A program made the position numbers and the translations under genes. From NCBI GenBank assembly GCA_963749145.1, contig CAVVLN010000004.1, positions 1,240,001 through 1,304,000 on the forward strand: a stretch of 64,000 bases of DNA. The letters are read 5' to 3'. The number at the start of each line of letters is the position of its first letter. Position 1 is the first letter of the stretch. This DNA is from JASHPR01 sp963749145 (GTDB taxonomy: Bacteria > Actinomycetota > Actinomycetes > Streptosporangiales > Streptosporangiaceae). Positions 15,677 to 24,411 of the stretch are shown piece after piece. A model generated the notes under the pieces. It did not search any database, was not told the origin of the DNA, and saw nothing but the letters and a program-made list of their open reading frames with translations.

Positions 15677-17645
15677 CGGGGATCACCCGGGTGCTGGTCG
15701 CCAACCGCGGCGAGATCGCCCGGCGGATCTTCCGGGCCTGCCGCGGCGCGGGGATCGGCTGCGTGGCGGTGTTCTCCGATCCCGATGCCGGGTCCCCGCA
15801 CGCGGCGGAGGCGGACGCGGCCGTCCGGCTGCCCGGGTCGAGCGCGGCCGGCACCTACCTGAACGGGCCGGCCCTGGTCGCGGTCGCTCTGGCGGCCGGC
15901 GCCGACGCCGTGCACCCCGGCTACGGCTTCCTGTCCGAGGACCCCGGGTTCGCGCGGGCCGTGCAGGCGGCCGGCCTGACCTGGGTCGGCCCGCCCGCCG
16001 ACGTGATCGAGGCCATGGGCTCCAAGATCACCTCGAAGAAGCTGGCCGCCGGGGCCGGCGTCCCGGTCCTGCCCGAGCTGGCCCCGGGGGCGATCACCGG
16101 CTATCCGGTGCTCGTCAAGGCATCGGCGGGCGGCGGCGGCCGCGGCATGCGGGTGGTGCGCGGTCCCGGCGAGCTGCAGGCGGCCCTGGCGTCGGCCCGC
16201 CGTGAGGCCGAGGCCGCCTTCGGCGACGGCACCGTGTTCTGCGAGCCGCTGCTGGCCGGCGCGCGTCACGTCGAGGTGCAGGTGCTGGCCGACTCCCGCG
16301 GCACGATCTGGGCGCTGACCGAGCGGGACTGCTCGGTCCAGCGCCGCTACCAGAAGGTGATCGAGGAGACCCCGTCCCCGGTGGTCGATCCCCCGCTGCG
16401 CGCCCGGCTGCAGGCCGCCGCCGAGGCGGTCACCGCCGCGGCCGGCTACCTGGGCGCCGGGACCGCGGAGTTCCTCGTGACCGCCGACGGCCGGTTCTAC
16501 TTCCTGGAGTTCAACACCAGGCTCCAGGTCGAGCACCCGGTCACCGAGTGCCTGCACGGCCTCGACCTGGTCGCGCTGCAACTGGAGATCGCGCAGGGGG
16601 CGGCGCTGCCGCCCGGCCCGCCCCCGCCGGCCGGGCACGCGATCGAGGCCCGGCTGTACGCGGAGGACCCGGCCGATGGCTACCGGCCGGCCACCGGCCT
16701 GGTGCACGGGTGGCACATCCCGGACGTGGACACCCGGTTCGCGCCGCCCGGCGGCGGCGCCGCCCGGGGCCTGCGGCTGGACTCGGGCATCGAGCCGGGC
16801 AGCGAGATCAGCCCGTACTACGACCCGATGCTGGCCAAGCTGATCAGCTGGGCGCCGGCCGGCCGGCCGCCGCGCGGCGGCTCGCCAGCGCCCTGGACCG
16901 GGCCAGGATCCATGGTCTGGCCACCAACCGCGATCTGCTGGCCAGCGTGCTGCGCCACCCGGACTTCCTGGCCGGCCGGGCCGACACGTCGCTGCTGGAC
17001 GGCTACGACCTGGCCGCGCTGGCCCCGTCGGACGAGGCGTGCCGGCTGTCCGCGACCGCCGCCGCCCTGGCCGGCGCGGCCGCGAACCGGGCCGCGGCGG
17101 GCGCGGCGGCCGGGCTGCCGGGCGGCTGGCGCAACGTGATGTCCCAGCCGCAGCGCACGGCCTACGACGGGCCGCGCGGCCGGATCGAGGTCGCCTACCG
17201 GTGGCAGCGCGACGCGGTCACGGTGGTGCGCGCCGGGGCGGGCGCGGACCCGCCGGGCGTGGCCGGGATGGGACCCGGCCACGCGCTGCTCGAGGTCGCC
17301 GGCGTCCGTTACCGGTTTGACGTGGCCTCCTCCGGCGATGTCGTCTGGGTGGACTCCGCGTTCGGCAGCCTCGCCCTGACCCTGGTTCCCCGCCTGCCCG
17401 GGCCCGCGGCCGCCGCCGAGCCCGGGTCGCTGGTCGCCCCGATGCCCGGCAGCGTGGTGCGGATCGAGGCCGCGGCCGGGCAGCGGGTCGGCGCCGGCCA
17501 GCCGGTACTGGTCCTGGAGGCGATGAAGATGGAGCACCAGATCGCGGCGCCCGCGGCCGGGCTGGTGACCGGGGTCCTGGTCGCCCCGGGCGATCAGGTG
17601 CAGGCGGGCGACGTGCTGGCCACGGTGGCCGGGGAGGACGCATGA
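15673..17645 (+). CDS. acyl-CoA carboxylase biotin subunit (MccA-like), frameshifted
   Basis: This gene encodes a fused biotin carboxylase and biotin carrier protein. The first frame holds the ATP-grasp carboxylase (RVLVANRGEIARRIFRACRG, KASAGGGGRGMRVV, EFNTRLQVEHPVTE) up to YYDPMLAKLISWAP. Continuity then moves to another frame (AAARRLASALDRARIHGLAT), which runs to the biotin site EAMKMEH and the stop at 17645. The break is at about 16855-16880 in a GGCC-rich run and equals a one-base loss. Without correction the product would end near 17139. Start GTG at 15673. A sequencing error is likely, because both halves are well kept. Confidence 0.82.
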
Positions 17646-18406
17646 ACGATCTGGTCGGCTACGAATCCGCCGGGGAGGTCACGACCGTCACCCTGGACTC
17701 CCCCGCCAGCAGGAACGCCCTGTCCGGGGCGCTGCTGGCCCAGCTGCGCGAGGCACTGGCCGACGCGCTGGGCGACCCGGGCTGCCGGGTGGTCGTGCTC
17801 ACCGGCGCCGATCCGGCGTTCTGCGCCGGCGCGGACCTGAAGGAGAGCAGGACCGGCGCGGCCGCGGCGCCCGAGCTGTTCCCGCAGATCCTGCAGCTGA
17901 TCTGGGACAGCCAGAAGCCGGTCATCTGCCGGGTGAACGGCAGCGCCCGGGCGGGCGGCATCGGCCTGATCGCCGCCTGTGACATCGCGGTCGCGTCGCA
18001 GTCCGCCACGTTCGCGTTCAGCGAGGTGCGCATCGGCGCGACGCCCGCGATCATCGCGGTGCCGTGCCTGCGCCGGATGGAGCCCCGCGCGGCCGCCGAG
18101 TACTTCCTGACCGGGGAGGTGTTCGACGCCCAGCGCGCCGCCGAGATCGGGCTGCTGACCCGCGCCGTGCCCAAGCTGCAGCTGGACGAGGAGGTCGCCC
18201 GGTACGCTGGCCTGCTGCTGCGCGGCGCGCCGGGCGCTCTGGCCGCGACCAAGCGGGTGCTCCGCGAGGCCGGGTCGTTGCCGGTCGCCACCGGGCTGGC
18301 GCGGATGGCCGAGCTTTCCGCCGCCCGGTTCGCCTCCGAGGAATGCCAGCAGGGCATGGCCGCCTTCGCGGAGAAGCGCGACCCGGACTGGGTGGCGCGA
18401 CCCTAG
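17642..18406 (+). CDS. enoyl-CoA hydratase, methylglutaconyl-CoA hydratase-like
   Basis: The 254-residue crotonase-fold protein has the oxyanion loops FCAGADLKES and NGSARAGGIGLIAACDIAVA; the ARAGG variant is common in methylglutaconyl-CoA hydratases. It starts with ATGA overlapping the carboxylase stop. With the two carboxylase subunits it would carry out successive steps of leucine breakdown (methylcrotonyl-CoA to HMG-CoA). The stop overlaps the end of the convergent sigma-factor gene by four bases. Confidence 0.85.
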   Translation: MNDLVGYESAGEVTTVTLDSPASRNALSGALLAQLREALADALGDPGCRVVVLTGADPAFCAGADLKESRTGAAAAPELFPQILQLIWDSQKPVICRVNGSARAGGIGLIAACDIAVASQSATFAFSEVRIGATPAIIAVPCLRRMEPRAAAEYFLTGEVFDAQRAAEIGLLTRAVPKLQLDEEVARYAGLLLRGAPGALAATKRVLREAGSLPVATGLARMAELSAARFASEECQQGMAAFAEKRDPDWVARP

Positions 18407-19659
18407 CGCTCGCGCGGCCGCCCGGCCAGGCGGGCGGCCCGGGCGTTGAGGTAGCGCTGCTGGGGCAGGCTCACGGCCCGCCGGGCCGCGACCTGGTAGG
18501 CCTCGCGCGCGGCCTGGTGGTCGCCGGTCATCTCCAGCAGGTGCGCCCGCACGGCGTCCAGCCGGTGGTCACCGGCGATCCGCCGGTCGGTTTCGAGCCG
18601 CCCCAGCAATTCCAGCCCGCCGCGGGGGCCCTGGGCCATCGCGACCGCGACGGCATGGTTCAGCGCCACCACGGGATTGTCGTTGATCCGCAGCAGCAGT
18701 TCGTACAGCGCGACGATCTGCGGCCAGTCGGTCGCCTCGTAGCTCGGAGCCTCGTCGTGGACGGCGGCGATCGCGGCCTGGAGCTGGTAGGGGCCGGGGT
18801 GGCCCTGGACGAGGGCGCCGGTGATCAGCGCCACGCCCTCGGCGACGTGGCCGGCGTTCCACCGGCTCCGGTCCTGCTCGGCCAGGGGAACCAGCTCTCC
18901 GGCCGGCCCGGTGCGGGCGGGCCGGCGGGCATCGGTGAGCAGCATCAGCGCGAGCAGCCCGGTCACCTCGCCGTCACCGGGCAGCAGCCGGCGGACGATC
19001 CGGGCCAGCCGGATCGCCTCGGCCGACAGCTCGGCGCGAATCAGGCTGGGCCCGGCGGTGGCCGCGTAGCCTTCGGTGAAGATCAGGTAGAGGACGTGCA
19101 GGACCATGCTCAGCCGCTGCTCGCGGTCCGGTCCGGCCGGCAGGCGGAACGGGATGCCGCTGCCGGCCACCTGCTGCTTGGCCCGGCTGATCCGCCGGGT
19201 CATGGTCGCCTCGGGGACCAGGAACGCCCGGGCGATCTCGGCGGTGGTCAGGCCGCCGACCGCCCGCAGGGTCAGCGCGATCTGCGAGGCGGGCGACAGC
19301 GCGGGGTGGCAGCACAGGAACAGCAGGATCAGCGTGTCGTCGGCCCCGGTGGCCGGGGTGTCGGCGGGCGGGGCCAGCCACTGGCCGGGCCGCGCCTGCC
19401 GGGCCGCCGCCTCTTCGCGCCGCTGCCGGGCCTGCTCGCTGCGCAGCAGGTCGGTCAGCCGGCGGGAGGCGACCGTGATCAGCCAGCCGCGCGGGTTGCC
19501 CGGGATGCCCTCGGCGGGCCACTGGGTGGCGGCGGCCAGCAGCGCCTCCTGCACGGCGTCCTCGGCGGTGTCGAAGTGCCCGTAGCGTCGCACCAGCGCG
19601 CCGAGGACCTGCGGCGCCAGCCGGCGCAGCAGGTCCTCGGCGGTCTCGGCCTCGCCCAC
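18403..19659 (-). CDS. ECF42-type RNA polymerase sigma factor
   Basis: The 418-residue protein begins with sigma region 2 (VLGALVRRYGHFDTAEDAVQ, GNPRGWLITVASRRLTDLLR) and region 4 (ALTLRAVGGLTTAEIARAFL, then EATMTRRISRAKQ). A long C-terminal domain (about 190-418) is typical of the ECF42 group, with helical repeat-like parts such as RINDNPVVALNHAVAVAMAQ. ECF42 sigma factors have no classic anti-sigma factor and are encoded beside a DGPF/YciI protein, exactly as found here, with only two bases between stop and start. Confidence 0.92.
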   Translation of the reverse strand: MGEAETAEDLLRRLAPQVLGALVRRYGHFDTAEDAVQEALLAAATQWPAEGIPGNPRGWLITVASRRLTDLLRSEQARQRREEAAARQARPGQWLAPPADTPATGADDTLILLFLCCHPALSPASQIALTLRAVGGLTTAEIARAFLVPEATMTRRISRAKQQVAGSGIPFRLPAGPDREQRLSMVLHVLYLIFTEGYAATAGPSLIRAELSAEAIRLARIVRRLLPGDGEVTGLLALMLLTDARRPARTGPAGELVPLAEQDRSRWNAGHVAEGVALITGALVQGHPGPYQLQAAIAAVHDEAPSYEATDWPQIVALYELLLRINDNPVVALNHAVAVAMAQGPRGGLELLGRLETDRRIAGDHRLDAVRAHLLEMTGDHQAAREAYQVAARRAVSLPQQRYLNARAARLAGRPRER

Positions 19660-19661
19660 GG

Positions 19662-20081
19662 TCAGGGCTCCAGATCCGCCCGGGAGTCGGCGACCGGCCG
19701 GACGTCGACGATGGCCCGGGCCTGGATGTGATCAGGTCCCGGGCAGTCCGACAGCCGGGCGGCGATCTCGGTCGCGCGGTCGAAGCTGTCGCACTCGACG
19801 AGCCAGTACCCGGCCAGGACCTCCTCGGTCTCGGCGTAGGGGCCATCGGTCACGACCGGGACACCGTCCCGCAGCCGGATCCGGCGGGCGTGCACCGGCG
19901 CGGTCAGGCCCTGGGCATCCACCAGTTCCCCGGAATCGGCCAGGTCCTTGCCGAACGACTCCATGAACGCGCCCATCGCGGCGAAGTCGGCCGCTGACCA
20001 GGCCGGCTGCCCGCCGGCGGCCCGGCCGGCCATCCCGTCGTAGTCCTGCTGGGAGCCGTACATCAAGATCAGGTATTTCAT
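19662..20081 (-). CDS. DGPF-domain (YciI-like) protein
   Basis: This protein of 139 residues opens with MKYLILMYGSQQDY and contains VVTDGPYAETEEVLAGYWLV, the DGPF signature of YciI-related proteins. The ATG at 20081 follows GCAGGAGG. Such proteins are constant partners of ECF42 sigma factors; what they do there is not settled. The gene leads a two-gene operon with the sigma factor. Confidence 0.9.
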   Translation of the reverse strand: MKYLILMYGSQQDYDGMAGRAAGGQPAWSAADFAAMGAFMESFGKDLADSGELVDAQGLTAPVHARRIRLRDGVPVVTDGPYAETEEVLAGYWLVECDSFDRATEIAARLSDCPGPDHIQARAIVDVRPVADSRADLEP

Positions 20082-20329
20082 CGTTCCTCCTGCTATCTGG
20101 TCACTCGGCGGCTGCGCCCCGTCTGGCGCCCGCACCACAGACGTCGGGGCCGCGGGCCGGTACCGGACATCCGCGCCAGCGCGATCCCGATCGCCGCGGC
20201 CGGGCCGGAGCCAGCCGGGCCCGGCCGCCAGCCGCGGGCGCCCGGGAAGCGACCGGCCAGGTCCGGGAACGTCGCGCTCCGCCCCGGCCGGGACGGGTCG
20301 GTGACGCCGCTGGCCCTCCGGGCCCTCCC

Positions 20330-20824
20330 CTATCCCGCGGCCAGCCGCCGGTACCGCCCGGCGTGATGGACAAGCGGGCCGGCCTGCCGGCCCGGCCCGC
20401 TGACGCCGAGCACCTCGCCGACCACGATGCTGTGGTCACCGCCGTGGTGAACGGCCGTGGTCTGGCATTCCAGGGCGGCGAGCGCTCCGTCCAGGACCGG
20501 CACCCCGGTGACCGGCCCCGGCCGGTGCGCGATCGTGTCCAGCTGGCCGTCGAGCGGACGGCCGCGGGTCGCCAGCCAGCGGGCGGTCTTCTCCGACCCT
20601 TCGTCCAGGAACGAGACGGCCCAGAACCCGGCCTCCAGCACCGCGTCGTGGAACCGGGCGATCTTCTCGGCGCAGAACAGCACGAGCATCGGCTCGAGCG
20701 ACACCGAGGCGAAGGCGCTCACGGTCATCGCGTGCCCGGTGCCGTCCAGGCTGGTGGATACCACGGCGATGCCGGTGGGGAACTGCCCGGCGGCCCGGCG
20801 GAACGCAGCCGTGTCCGCGGGCAT
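20330..20824 (-). CDS. flavin reductase-like, FMN-binding split barrel protein
   Basis: The 164-residue protein has the flavin reductase pattern: FRRAAGQFPTGIAVVSTSLD, AMTVSAFASVSLEPMLVLFC, FWAVSFLDEGSEKTARWLA, and SIVVGEVLGV. These proteins supply reduced FMN/FAD to two-component monooxygenases or act as small flavoproteins. The ATG at 20824 shares one base with the stop of the upstream membrane-protein gene (TGATG). No monooxygenase gene lies nearby, so the partner is unknown. Confidence 0.85.
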   Translation of the reverse strand: MPADTAAFRRAAGQFPTGIAVVSTSLDGTGHAMTVSAFASVSLEPMLVLFCAEKIARFHDAVLEAGFWAVSFLDEGSEKTARWLATRGRPLDGQLDTIAHRPGPVTGVPVLDGALAALECQTTAVHHGGDHSIVVGEVLGVSGPGRQAGPLVHHAGRYRRLAAG

Positions 20825-21255
20825 CACGAACCGTGCTTCCGGGCGGTCCGGGAGGGTGACGGCCACCGCACGAACGCGATCACGACGCCGGCCGCGGCGC
20901 AGACCGATCCGCCGAACAGGAACCACTTGCCGGCGCTCGTGTTGGTGATCACGACGCTTCCTCCCGCAGTGCCCATGGCCAGCACGAATGACGTGATGAT
21001 CCACCCTATGGCGGGCATAAGCCCCCCGAGCGGCCTGCGCATTCCCCAGGCACCCAGGACGCAGGTCACCCCGATGGCCACGGCGAAGGCCAGCGCCGCC
21101 GCCGGAACCGAGCCGAGGGCCCGGCTGTACTGGAAGCTGCCGATCAGGCTCTCCATGCCCCCGAGGACCAGCAGCATGGCATAGGCGCCGACGATCACCG
21201 GGCGGCCGTCATGGTCGGCCGGCCGGCTCCGCGGCCGGTCCGGGGCGCTGTCCAC
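20824..21255 (-). CDS. small integral membrane protein next to mshB
   Basis: The protein has 143 residues and about four hydrophobic segments (roughly 19-38, 51-72, 79-97, 110-128). The N-terminus is short and charged and the end is basic. I do not recognise a functional motif. Actinobacterial genomes often carry a small membrane-protein gene beside mshB, and here only nine bases separate it from mshB, so they are probably one transcript with the flavin reductase. Confidence 0.65.
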   Translation of the reverse strand: MDSAPDRPRSRPADHDGRPVIVGAYAMLLVLGGMESLIGSFQYSRALGSVPAAALAFAVAIGVTCVLGAWGMRRPLGGLMPAIGWIITSFVLAMGTAGGSVVITNTSAGKWFLFGGSVCAAAGVVIAFVRWPSPSRTARKHGS

Positions 21256-21264
21256 GGCAGCAGG

Positions 21265-22185
21265 CTAGCCAATCCCCGCGAACAGATCGCTTTCCCGGCC
21301 GCGCGGCCCGCTCCCCGGGCCGCGCGGCCCGGCCAGCAGCGTGTAGTACTCGCGGCCGAACGCGCGCTGCCCGACCCGGTCGGAGAGCGCGAAGAACGGG
21401 CTCTCCACCGCGATCTGGGTGGCATGCGCGCGCATCGCGGCCAGCTTCTGATCCAGGTAAGCGGTCGCGTCGATCTCCGCGGTCACGGCCTCGTCCGGCA
21501 CGCCGAACGGGAGGTCATCCACCGACTCCACCTGGGCGAAAGCCGGGGCACCGCCCGGCAGGCTGCCCTCGGGCTGGCTGTCGCGCATCGCCTCGATGGC
21601 GCCAGCCAGGACCGAGCGCGGCAGCGCCGTCGCATAGAACTTGGCGACCAGGCCGCCGGCCAGCTCGAAGGCCCGCCGCGCCACCCGGTGCGCCTGGATG
21701 TGGTCGGGATGGCCGTAGAACCCGTTGTCGTCGTAGCTGATCAGCACCTGCGGCCGGACCTCGCGGATCACGCTGAGCAGCTCGCCCGCGGCCTCGTCCA
21801 CGTCGGCCCGCCAGAAGCATCCCGGCCGGTCGTTGCTGGGCAGGCCCATCATCCCGGAGTCATGCCAGCGGCCGGGGCCGCCGAGGAACCGGTGGTCGGT
21901 CACGCCCAGCGCGGCGCACGCCGCGGCCAGCTCGCCGATGCGGTACTCGCCCAGGCCCCCGTCGGCGTCGGCCGCCAGGTGGGCCAGCTCCGGGGGGATC
22001 ACCTCGCCCAGCTCGCCGAGCGTGCAGGTGACCAGGGTCACCCCGGCGCCCTCGGCGGCGTACTTGGCCATCGTGGCCCCGGTGCCGATCGACTCGTCGT
22101 CGGGATGGGCATGCACGAGCAGCATCCGGTGGCCCCCGCCGCCCACCCCCCGCCCGCCTCCCCATTCCCCCTTCACTCTCCCCAT
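21265..22185 (-). CDS. mshB: mycothiol deacetylase
   Basis: MshB deacetylates GlcNAc-inositol in mycothiol synthesis. The zinc motif LLVHAHPDDESIGTGATMAK is at the N-terminus, and GHPDHIQAHRVARRAF supplies the third ligand region; length is about 306. The ATG at 22185 gives a Gly-rich leader; it lies within a tandem repeat that supplies AAGGAGGA almost touching the start. A second ATG at 22125 begins directly at MLLVHAHPDDE and may be the true start. A cysteine ligase gene (mshC) is not in this window. Confidence 0.88.
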   Translation of the reverse strand: MGRVKGEWGGGRGVGGGGHRMLLVHAHPDDESIGTGATMAKYAAEGAGVTLVTCTLGELGEVIPPELAHLAADADGGLGEYRIGELAAACAALGVTDHRFLGGPGRWHDSGMMGLPSNDRPGCFWRADVDEAAGELLSVIREVRPQVLISYDDNGFYGHPDHIQAHRVARRAFELAGGLVAKFYATALPRSVLAGAIEAMRDSQPEGSLPGGAPAFAQVESVDDLPFGVPDEAVTAEIDATAYLDQKLAAMRAHATQIAVESPFFALSDRVGQRAFGREYYTLLAGPRGPGSGPRGRESDLFAGIG

Positions 22186-22236
22186 TCCTCCTTCACTCTC
22201 CCCATTCCTCCTTCACTCTCCCCATTCCTCCTTCAC
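22161..22236. repeat. 20-bp tandem repeat, about 3.8 copies, upstream of mshB
   Basis: Copies start at 22161, 22181, 22201 and 22221 with the unit CCCATTCCTCCTTCACTCTC. On the minus strand every unit contains GAAGGAGGAATG, that is, a ribosome-binding site and a potential start codon. Confidence 0.9.
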
Positions 22237-22321
22237 CGGCCCTCTCCACTCCCCGCTCCTCGGTCCGCTCATACTGCGGAGCCTAGCCACACCCTCCGCC
22301 CGGCCTGGGAGGATCTGCTTC

Positions 22322-23413
22322 ATGACCGACATGACTGCCCCGGCGGGCCGGGCCAGGGCCCGTGATCTCGGGATCAGGATCGGCGGGCTGCCCGCCGGCG
22401 AGCACAACGCGATCACCGACGTGCCCGGCGTCCGGGTGGGCCACGCCACCCTCATCGAGGGCAGCGACATCAGGACCGGCGTGACCGCGGTCGTGCACGA
22501 CCGGCTGACCGGCGCGCAGGGGCTGAGCGCCGGGCTGGCGGTAGGCAACGGCTTCGGGAAGATCGTCGGGACCACGCAGGTCGCCGAGCTGGGCGAGATC
22601 GAGACGCCGGTCGTGCTCACCGCGACGCTGTGCACGTTCCGTGCTGCCGACGCCCTGGTCGGCTACATGCTCTCCCTGCCCGGCAACGAGGACCTCGGCA
22701 CGGTCAATCCGGTGGTGGCCGAGACCAATGACGGGTTCCTGTCCGACCTGCGCCGGCGGCCCGTCACCGCGGAGCACGTGCTCGCCGCGCTGCGCGGCGC
22801 GGCGGCGGGCCCGGTCGGCGAGGGCTGCGTGGGGGCCGGCACCGGGACCGGGGCGCTGGGCTTCAAGGCGGGAATCGGCACCTCGTCGCGGATCGCCGCC
22901 TGGGGCCCCGGGCACCGGGCGGTGACGATCGGCGCGCTGGTGCAGGCCAACTTCGACGGGACGCTGACCGTGCTCGGCGTCCCGGTGCCGCCCGACGCCG
23001 GCCAGGACCCCGCGCCGGCCGCGCCGGACGACCGGGGCAACTCGTGCGTGATCGTGCTGGCGACCGACGCCCCGCTGGACTCGCGGCGCCTGACCCGGCT
23101 GGCCTGGCGCGCGATCTTCAGCATGGCCCGCGCGGGTTCCGATTTCTCCGGCCGCAGCGGCGACTATGCGCTGGCCTTTTCCACCGCCCCGCCCCCCTCC
23201 CCTTCCCCCTCCAATGCAGCCGGGCTGGTACCGGATTCCGCGCTCGACCCGTTGTTCACGGCGGCAATGGACGCCACCGAGGAAGCCATTCTCAACTCGC
23301 TGTTCATGGCCGTCACCACGACCGGGTTCCGCGGGCACGTCCGGCGGGCCGTGCCCCTTGACCGGGTACGGCAGCTCTGCCTGGCCCGCGGCGTGCTGCC
23401 GGCCAGCCATTAG
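22322..23413 (+). CDS. P1-family (DmpA) aminopeptidase
   Basis: The 363-residue protein belongs to peptidase family S58, self-processing aminopeptidases such as DmpA. ITDVPGVRVGHATL near the N-terminus, VGNGFGKIVGT, GCVGAGTGTGALGFKAGIGT, and the putative processing site in DRGNSCVIVLATDAPL (nucleophile Ser after Asn) are visible. A Ser/Pro-rich insert (PPPSPSPSNA) lies near 300. The ATG at 22322 follows GGGAGGA; another ATG three codons later is possible. It is divergent from mshB. Confidence 0.85.
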   Translation: MTDMTAPAGRARARDLGIRIGGLPAGEHNAITDVPGVRVGHATLIEGSDIRTGVTAVVHDRLTGAQGLSAGLAVGNGFGKIVGTTQVAELGEIETPVVLTATLCTFRAADALVGYMLSLPGNEDLGTVNPVVAETNDGFLSDLRRRPVTAEHVLAALRGAAAGPVGEGCVGAGTGTGALGFKAGIGTSSRIAAWGPGHRAVTIGALVQANFDGTLTVLGVPVPPDAGQDPAPAAPDDRGNSCVIVLATDAPLDSRRLTRLAWRAIFSMARAGSDFSGRSGDYALAFSTAPPPSPSPSNAAGLVPDSALDPLFTAAMDATEEAILNSLFMAVTTTGFRGHVRRAVPLDRVRQLCLARGVLPASH

Positions 23414-23591
23414 CGTTCTGATCCGGCGCTGGTGTAGTGAGAGTCACACGCGCCGAACGCCGCCCGGCGGCACGGAAGTGGTATTCAGTGGAATAGGGTT
23501 CTCACGGCAACGCGGGTGAGCGGCCGGACCGACGAAGGCCGTTATGCCGGGTGCGGAGCGATCGGAGTCAAGTCCCAGTGCGGAGACGTCT

Positions 23592-24398
23592 ATGACCGTA
23601 GGCTCGGCAGCGCCAGCCACAACCAGGGCGCAGATCTCAGAACGCACGCTGCGCAAGGACGACTGGAAGCGGTCCCCGCGCATCACCGCCGTGCTGCTCG
23701 CGATATGGGTGATCTACGCGACCGTGCACGTCTTCATCGGCAACTGGTACTGGGTGCCCAAGTACCACTACCTGACGCCGTTCTACTCGCCGTGTGTCAG
23801 CGGCGAGTGCGTGCCCGGGTCGAGCACCCTGGGCCGGTGGATCCCGGCGGTGCCGCCGATCATCCCGTACGCGTTCGTGTCGCTGGTGTTCGTGCTCGGG
23901 TTCCGGCTGACGTGCTACTACTACCGGCGGGCGTACTACCGGGCGTTCTGGCGGGCGCCGGCGGCGTGCGCGGTGCGCGAGCCGCATGCGGCCTACTCGG
24001 GCGAGACCAGGTTCCCGCTGATCGTGCAGAACCTGCACCGCTACTTCTTCTACGCGGCCGTGCTCGTCGGGATCCTGCTCACCTACGACGCGGCGCAGGC
24101 CTTCCGCGGGCCGGACGGGAACTTCGGGTTCGGCCTCGGCTCCCTGATCATGCTGGCCAACGTGATCCTGCTGTGGGGCTACGCGCTGGGCTGCCATTCG
24201 TGCCGGCACATCACCGCCGGACGGCTGAACAACTTCTCCTCCCATCCGGTCCGGTACTGGGCCTGGACGAAGGTCTCGTGGCTAAACGCGCGGCACATGC
24301 AGTTCGCCTGGATCACGCTGGGCACACTGATGCTGACGGACCTCTACATCTGGCTCGTCGCCGCCGGGGTGTTCAGCGACCCGAGGTTCTTCAACTGA
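23592..24398 (+). CDS. succinate dehydrogenase membrane anchor (cytochrome b-type subunit)
   Basis: The protein has about 268 residues with five or so membrane spans (around 38-58, 92-112, 150-170, 185-205 and 235-258). Conserved His residues suit heme ligation (NLHRYFFY, CHSCRHITAG). Its place before sdhA and sdhB, and the single large anchor gene, match the mycobacterial Sdh1 arrangement (Rv0249c-Rv0247c). ATG 23592 follows GGAGA with good spacing; an ATG at 23544 would add 16 residues. Confidence 0.82.
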   Translation: MTVGSAAPATTRAQISERTLRKDDWKRSPRITAVLLAIWVIYATVHVFIGNWYWVPKYHYLTPFYSPCVSGECVPGSSTLGRWIPAVPPIIPYAFVSLVFVLGFRLTCYYYRRAYYRAFWRAPAACAVREPHAAYSGETRFPLIVQNLHRYFFYAAVLVGILLTYDAAQAFRGPDGNFGFGLGSLIMLANVILLWGYALGCHSCRHITAGRLNNFSSHPVRYWAWTKVSWLNARHMQFAWITLGTLMLTDLYIWLVAAGVFSDPRFFN

Positions 24399-24411
24399 GG
24401 CAGGCAAGGCA

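Noticed and set aside
18064..19731. Long plus-strand frame opposite the ECF42 sigma gene
   Set aside because: The composition reflects the sigma gene read backwards; no domain and no start site.
22161..22236. Tandem repeats considered as a CRISPR array
   Set aside because: Units are directly adjacent without spacers, and there are no cas genes.
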